Shown: piece after piece, positions 59,836 to 64,000 of the stretch | Layout of the letters: the number at the start of each line of letters is the position of its first letter | Position numbering within the stretch: position 1 is the stretch's first letter | DNA from: Cinclus cinclus | Lineage: Eukaryota; Chordata; Aves; Passeriformes; Cinclidae | NCBI RefSeq assembly: GCF_963662255.1 | Contig: NC_085059.1 | Coordinates: forward strand, 6,171,234 to 6,235,233 | Direction: 5' to 3' | Length of the DNA: 64,000 bases | The notes under the pieces: generated by a model | What the model saw: the letters and a program-made list of their open reading frames with translations, nothing else | What the model was told of the DNA's origin: nothing | Databases searched by the model: none | Translations under genes and position numbers: made by a program

Positions 59836-60047
59836 ACCTGCACCCAACGCAGAGCGTGCTCTCGGGTGAGCAAACACACCTGAGGCCAGAGGACACATCT
59901 GGACTGACCCAAGCCAAGCTCTCCTGCAGAGATTCCTCTTGGATATCTTTCCTGGTTCTTAACTTGATTATTCAAGAATCAGCCCAGAATGAAAAGCATC
60001 TTCTTTCCCCGTACATGGCAATACAGGATAGAAAAACAGCATTGCTG
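59836..60047 (+). repeat. 212-bp direct duplication, copy 2
   Basis: Partner of 58854-59065, in the same orientation and of the same length. Flanking bases on both sides differ completely from copy 1, so the duplicated unit is sharply bounded. Confidence 0.85.
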
Positions 60048-62429
60048 TCACAACACAGAGAAAGATAGGGAAGGGCCACAAGACAGAGCCTGGGGAAGCT
60101 GAAGCATGAAGGAAACACTACTTGGTGGGAGCTGGAGAGGGCTTATCACACTGGAGATGTGCTTTGAGGGGACTGACTGCAGGGTGTCAGCCTCTACTCC
60201 TTCCTGGCCCCATGCTCTGAGGGGCTACACTAAAACTAGAGCTGGATGTCAGTGCTTCTGCCTTCCCTCACTTCCCAGGTGGCAGGCTGGAATGACAAGG
60301 AACAAGCTGGATGTACTCGGTGTCTGCCACATGCTGGTCCAGACCTTTTCCAGCAAGCCCAGGGTGGGTTCAGGACTCCCAGCCTGCTCCCAGGACCTGC
60401 CTGCCGGATTGTGATCCCCCTGCAAGAGAATCATCTTCCCTCACCAACGAAGGGTTTGATCCCTTCTGAAACCCAACACCCATATCCCCATCTCCAGATG
60501 GGTCTTCCCACAGCACTGGTAAGTTCCCAGCATGGGAGGGAAGCTCCAGAGCACAGGGCACCCAACCAAATGGGTTTCCCACTGCCGGCTCTCAGCTTCC
60601 ATGAGGAACATTCCTCCTCGACTCACTGCTTCCCCAGCCTCCTCCATCCCATCCTCCTCCCTCTTCCCCATGCCAGAGGGTCCTGCACCTCGTCCTCAGT
60701 GGCTTGATCCATGGAGGATGAGCCCGAGCAAGGCTGGGGGATGAGCAGGGGCTGTGGCATGAGCTGGGCAGGGAGCGCCCACAGCAAGCGCCTCACAGCA
60801 AGCTGGAGCACCAGCAGATATGGACTGGGTGGTGGTGGATTCAGCAAAAAGAAACCTATCTTTGTGTCTGGAACAAGCCACTGGAATTTTAGGAACTGTC
60901 CACAACATCTCCCTCAGTGTTCTGATGTTTTCATCCCACGAGCTTCACAAAGACCTGTCTGAGGGGGGAGAAGGGGCTTTCCTACCATCATAGCTCCTGA
61001 CACTTTTGACATAAGGCACATCTAGGTTAAGGTAGAAAAATTCCTGACCAAGTTCCCTTTGACCAGTATGGCTTCCCCATCCCAGATGGACCTACCTGCC
61101 CTCCCTGTACTTTTCTCCTGCACACAGTGATGCTGAACGACAGCACCCGGAGGGGGAACATCCTCCTCTGAGGATTTTTCAGACAAAAAAAGGTACTTTA
61201 TCATCCTGATGATGCATTCTAACAATGCAACAAAGCCAAATCCTGGTGCCAGGGCTGCAGCCCTCACTATCCCGGGGGAAGCAGTCAGCACCCACGCCGG
61301 GGATTCAGGACGGGTGTCTCCAGAGGATGGCCACGGGTGTCCTCGTGTCCCCGCAGCAGCACCCCCGCTTCAGCTCAAGGGGTTTAAGCTGAAGCAGTGC
61401 AAGTCCCTGCTGCAGCCCCCCAAGGTGTAAGGCTCCCTGAGCTCTTAATGGGCTTACGGAGCCGCTGGGAGCGGAGCGGCTCCCCCAGCGCGGTGCCCGG
61501 GGGGACTCACAGGCATCCCCGGCTGGCAGCCCACCGTGCCAGGGGCCGAGCGCTCAGCCCGCTCCTTCCCCATCCCAAATCCCACACGCCTCCTCCCGCT
61601 CTCCTTAAGGATGTGTGTGCCTCTCCAGCCCTGCAGCAGATCCACTCCTCCCAGGCCGTGCCACCAGCCTGGCACCCACACCTCCCTGCCCGCACCTGCA
61701 GCCTGTGCCCCGCACTTGCACCTCGCTCTGGTTCCCGCTCCGCTCCTTACCCCATCGTGACTGTGCACCCCCACATCTCGCCCTGCACCTGCACCCCCAC
61801 ATCTCACCCCATCATCACCCAGGGCCACGCTGAGCAGCAGGACCAGGAGGTGCCTGTCACTGGGGCAGGACCAGCTGCACATGCCCCCCCCCCAACTGTG
61901 GGGACTTCGGACCCCCTCAAATCCAGGCTGAGGATGAGAGGAGCATGTGCTACACCGCCTGGTAAGGCTGAGGGGCCAGCACATCATCCCACGCCATCCC
62001 CGGGAAATCCTGTTTTTCCAGGCCTGGATCAAGCACAGTGGACTGGGAACAACGGCCGGCAGGAGCGGGGCCATCCAGGGAAAATCCTCCTGGAAAGCAG
62101 TAAAACCCCATTCAGCAAAACCCCATTCTCAACCAGCACAAGTTTTGGGGAGGCAGGCCCTGGCAGGGAAGGCTCTGCCCTCCTCTTCGTCCTGTTTTTG
62201 GGGGGTTTGGACTTAGTGCCTTTGGAGGCAAAATATTTTTTTAAAAGAAAAAAAACCCCAAAAGCTAAGAATGTTACAGAGCCCCTGTGAATTCCCTATC
62301 AGCTGCTGTACATGCACATGGCACAGAAAAATCCTTCACAAATTCCTGCTGAAAAATAATAATAATAAAAAAAAGAAACAGGAAAACCCACCAAAGGCTG
62401 AGCTTGCCGGACACAGCGCGCCAGGAGGG
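60048..62429. other. CXXC5 5' region, non-coding
   Basis: Includes a CpG-rich patch at 61440-61560 and a 9-bp inverted repeat GCTTCAGCT / AGCTGAAGC at 61367-61375 and 61387-61395. No gene. Confidence 0.4.
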
Positions 62430-62720
62430 ACTGACAGAGCTGTTACGGTCTATTGGGCCAATAATCCACAAACTAAGACAGATTTATTGTACATGGCAGA
62501 TCCTAACAGCTCCAAAGAAACCATCACTGTCTCCTGGCGCTTAAAATTCACTTCCTTGGGGGGAAAAAAAAGGGCCAAAATATGGCTTTATGAGATAAGA
62601 TGCGTGGTTGGACCATTCTGTGACAGGCAGAAGCCTCTGCAAACACATACACAGCTCTTCTTTCCCTTGGTATATAAATATATAAAATATCTTCTCTTTC
62701 AAGGCAAGCACGACTGCATT
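62430..62720. other. candidate constrained non-coding element
   Basis: AT-rich and repeat-free, with attgggccaataatccacaa (inverted CCAAT motifs) and an AGATAAGA GATA site near 62595. It adjoins the distal CpG-rich block. Confidence 0.28.
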
Positions 62721-63089
62721 ACCTGTCGGAGCGCTGTCCTTACCACTGGATTACCCAGCTTGGTTTCACCTCCCTTAGCAAGATGTATTTGTAGGGATGG
62801 TGTTTCCACCTCGATATTACCGATCAAAAACAGGGGGAGGTAAAAAAATCAAGTTAATTAAAGCTAAATTGAGCCTCTGTATCCAAATGGCTTGCTGGGA
62901 TGGGTGAGTTTGTGTCCCCTCTCCTTGGAAGGTGTAAGGATCTGAGAAGGGAGGTGCTGGAGAGGAGAGCAGGCTTTTCCCACCGGCGTGAGAGTGATGG
63001 CAAGCCCGAGATGGGGGGATAGTTTGACGTTGACGATGATAATAAAAATAATATTAAAAAGGTCACAGCTAGTGCTTTCCCTGTTTCTG

Positions 63090-63830
63090 GCAGCGTGGAG
63101 CAGCAGGCCAAGAGCGGGATCAGCCCGATCCCATCGGTAATTGCGGCGTCTGTTCGAATCTCCGCGACGCTGGAAATCACGCTGGGCCCGGCTCAGAGCT
63201 TCCCGGCGGCTGATCATATCGGACGGGGATCAAAGAGGCTCAGCTTACGGGGTTTAGCACGCGGCTCGTCCCAGCCGGCGAGGGGGGGCCGGGCTCCGCT
63301 CGTCCCGGGGGGGGCCGCGCACCCGGGATGCTCCTGGGAAGCTCGGAGGGCGCGTGGGAGCGAGCATCCCTCAGCGGGGCGATGCCTGGGGCATGGCCGG
63401 TGGGATGGCCAGCCCGGAGCGCCCCCGGCACGGTGCCCGGATGGTGGGTCAGCTGCCCTGACAGCCCCCCCGCTGCACCCCAAAACCATCAGGATTATGG
63501 GGGCGATGGAGCAGGCAACCAGGAGAGAAGCTCTTGGAGACTCGGAGCGATGCCCACGGGCAGGGACGGGTGCGGGGAGGGGGGTTGGCATGGATTCCCC
63601 AGCTGCAGACCCCGGCTGCGCCCCAAAACCATGCCAGGGGGATGCTGGACCAGACAAGCGCAGCAGCTTCCAGCTGCACCCGGAGAGCCGCGGAGCGACG
63701 CCCGCGGGTGCGGGAAGGGGCTTTGCATGGATGCCCCTGCTCCAGGCCTCCGGCCGGCGGTGCAGCAGCGGGAAGGGATGTGCCGGGACTGGCCGGGCGG
63801 CTCCAGGGAGGGAGTTGAACGAGTAATTAG
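63090..63830. promoter_or_regulatory. CpG-rich block, candidate distal CXXC5 promoter
   Basis: Many CpGs (for example around 63145-63230 and 63280-63330) lie about 15 kb 5' of the coding exon, a position where a non-coding first exon would be expected if the mammalian layout is kept. Just inside, on the minus strand, is a good donor-like CGACAG|GTAATG at about 62726. No transcript evidence is available. Confidence 0.3.
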
Positions 63831-64000
63831 AGCAGGAGGCTGTGAGTCAGCAAACGATGCGTAACCTCGGCGAGGCTGACAACGAGGCAAAAGATGGCAG
63901 TTTCGACCGAGAGCGCTGGCTGAAAGGGCACATTTAGATATGCAAAAAGCAGCAACTCCTGACAATCCCTGGGCTGCGACCCGCTCGGCAACCCGTGCTG

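Noticed and set aside
58854..60047. LTR pair of an endogenous retrovirus
   Set aside because: The 212-bp copies lack TG...CA ends, and the 770 bp between them show no retroviral gene, primer-binding site or polypurine tract; a CR1 lies there instead.
62700..62790. tRNA-like sequence on the minus strand
   Set aside because: An A-box-like stretch (taatccagtggtaagg) is present but no B box, acceptor stem or anticodon arm can be drawn.

Overview
The window is avian nuclear DNA. The evidence is many short, 3'-anchored CR1 LINE fragments ending in ATTCTATGATTCTATG-type tails, high but patchy GC with several CpG islands, pentanucleotide and tetranucleotide microsatellites, and a vertebrate two-coding-exon gene with canonical splice sites. 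The gene density and GC richness suit a bird microchromosome. The species cannot be named from the sequence.

Only one protein-coding gene could be supported: CXXC5 (RINF), a CXXC zinc-finger regulator of Wnt/BMP signalling and CpG-DNA-binding transcription factor, on the minus strand. Its main coding exon is 47242-48027 (262 codons, 5' UTR running to a splice acceptor at 48304). A 4.7 kb phase-0 intron follows, then a tiny terminal coding exon at 42494-42538 (14 codons plus stop) and about 1 kb of AT-rich 3' UTR ending near an AATAAA at 41513-41518. The predicted protein is 276 residues, and every cysteine of the CXXC finger is present. The 5' non-coding first exon(s) and promoter must lie above 48304. 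CpG islands at about 50.0-51.3 kb and 63.1-63.8 kb are the best candidates, but no first exon could be proven.

Region by region: 1-41.4 kb is the non-coding flank downstream of CXXC5. It holds CR1 fragments, a degenerate ATGGG/ATGGC pentamer block (14.0-14.5 kb), an (AAAG)n array (25.4-25.6 kb), a 229-bp (GAGGA)n array (34.07-34.30 kb), CpG-rich blocks at 9.8-11.2 and 28.0-29.6 kb, and AT-rich islands that look like constrained regulatory elements. 41.5-48.3 kb is CXXC5. 48.3-64 kb is the 5' flank or 5' intron of CXXC5, with two degenerate minisatellites, three CR1 fragments, a 212-bp direct duplication (58854-59065 and 59836-60047), two inverted GATA-site pairs, and CpG-rich DNA at the far end. 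In mammals the neighbours of CXXC5 are UBE2D2 on the 5' side and PSD2 on the 3' side; no exon of either was recognised.

No previously undescribed gene system was found. The most interesting observations are a perfect 11-nt match to the miR-25 5' end just after the CXXC5 stop, two uORFs and a 20+ nt U tract in its 5' UTR, a bird-type N-terminus unlike the Ala/Gly-rich mammalian one, paired inverted GATA motifs upstream, and the 212-bp duplication.
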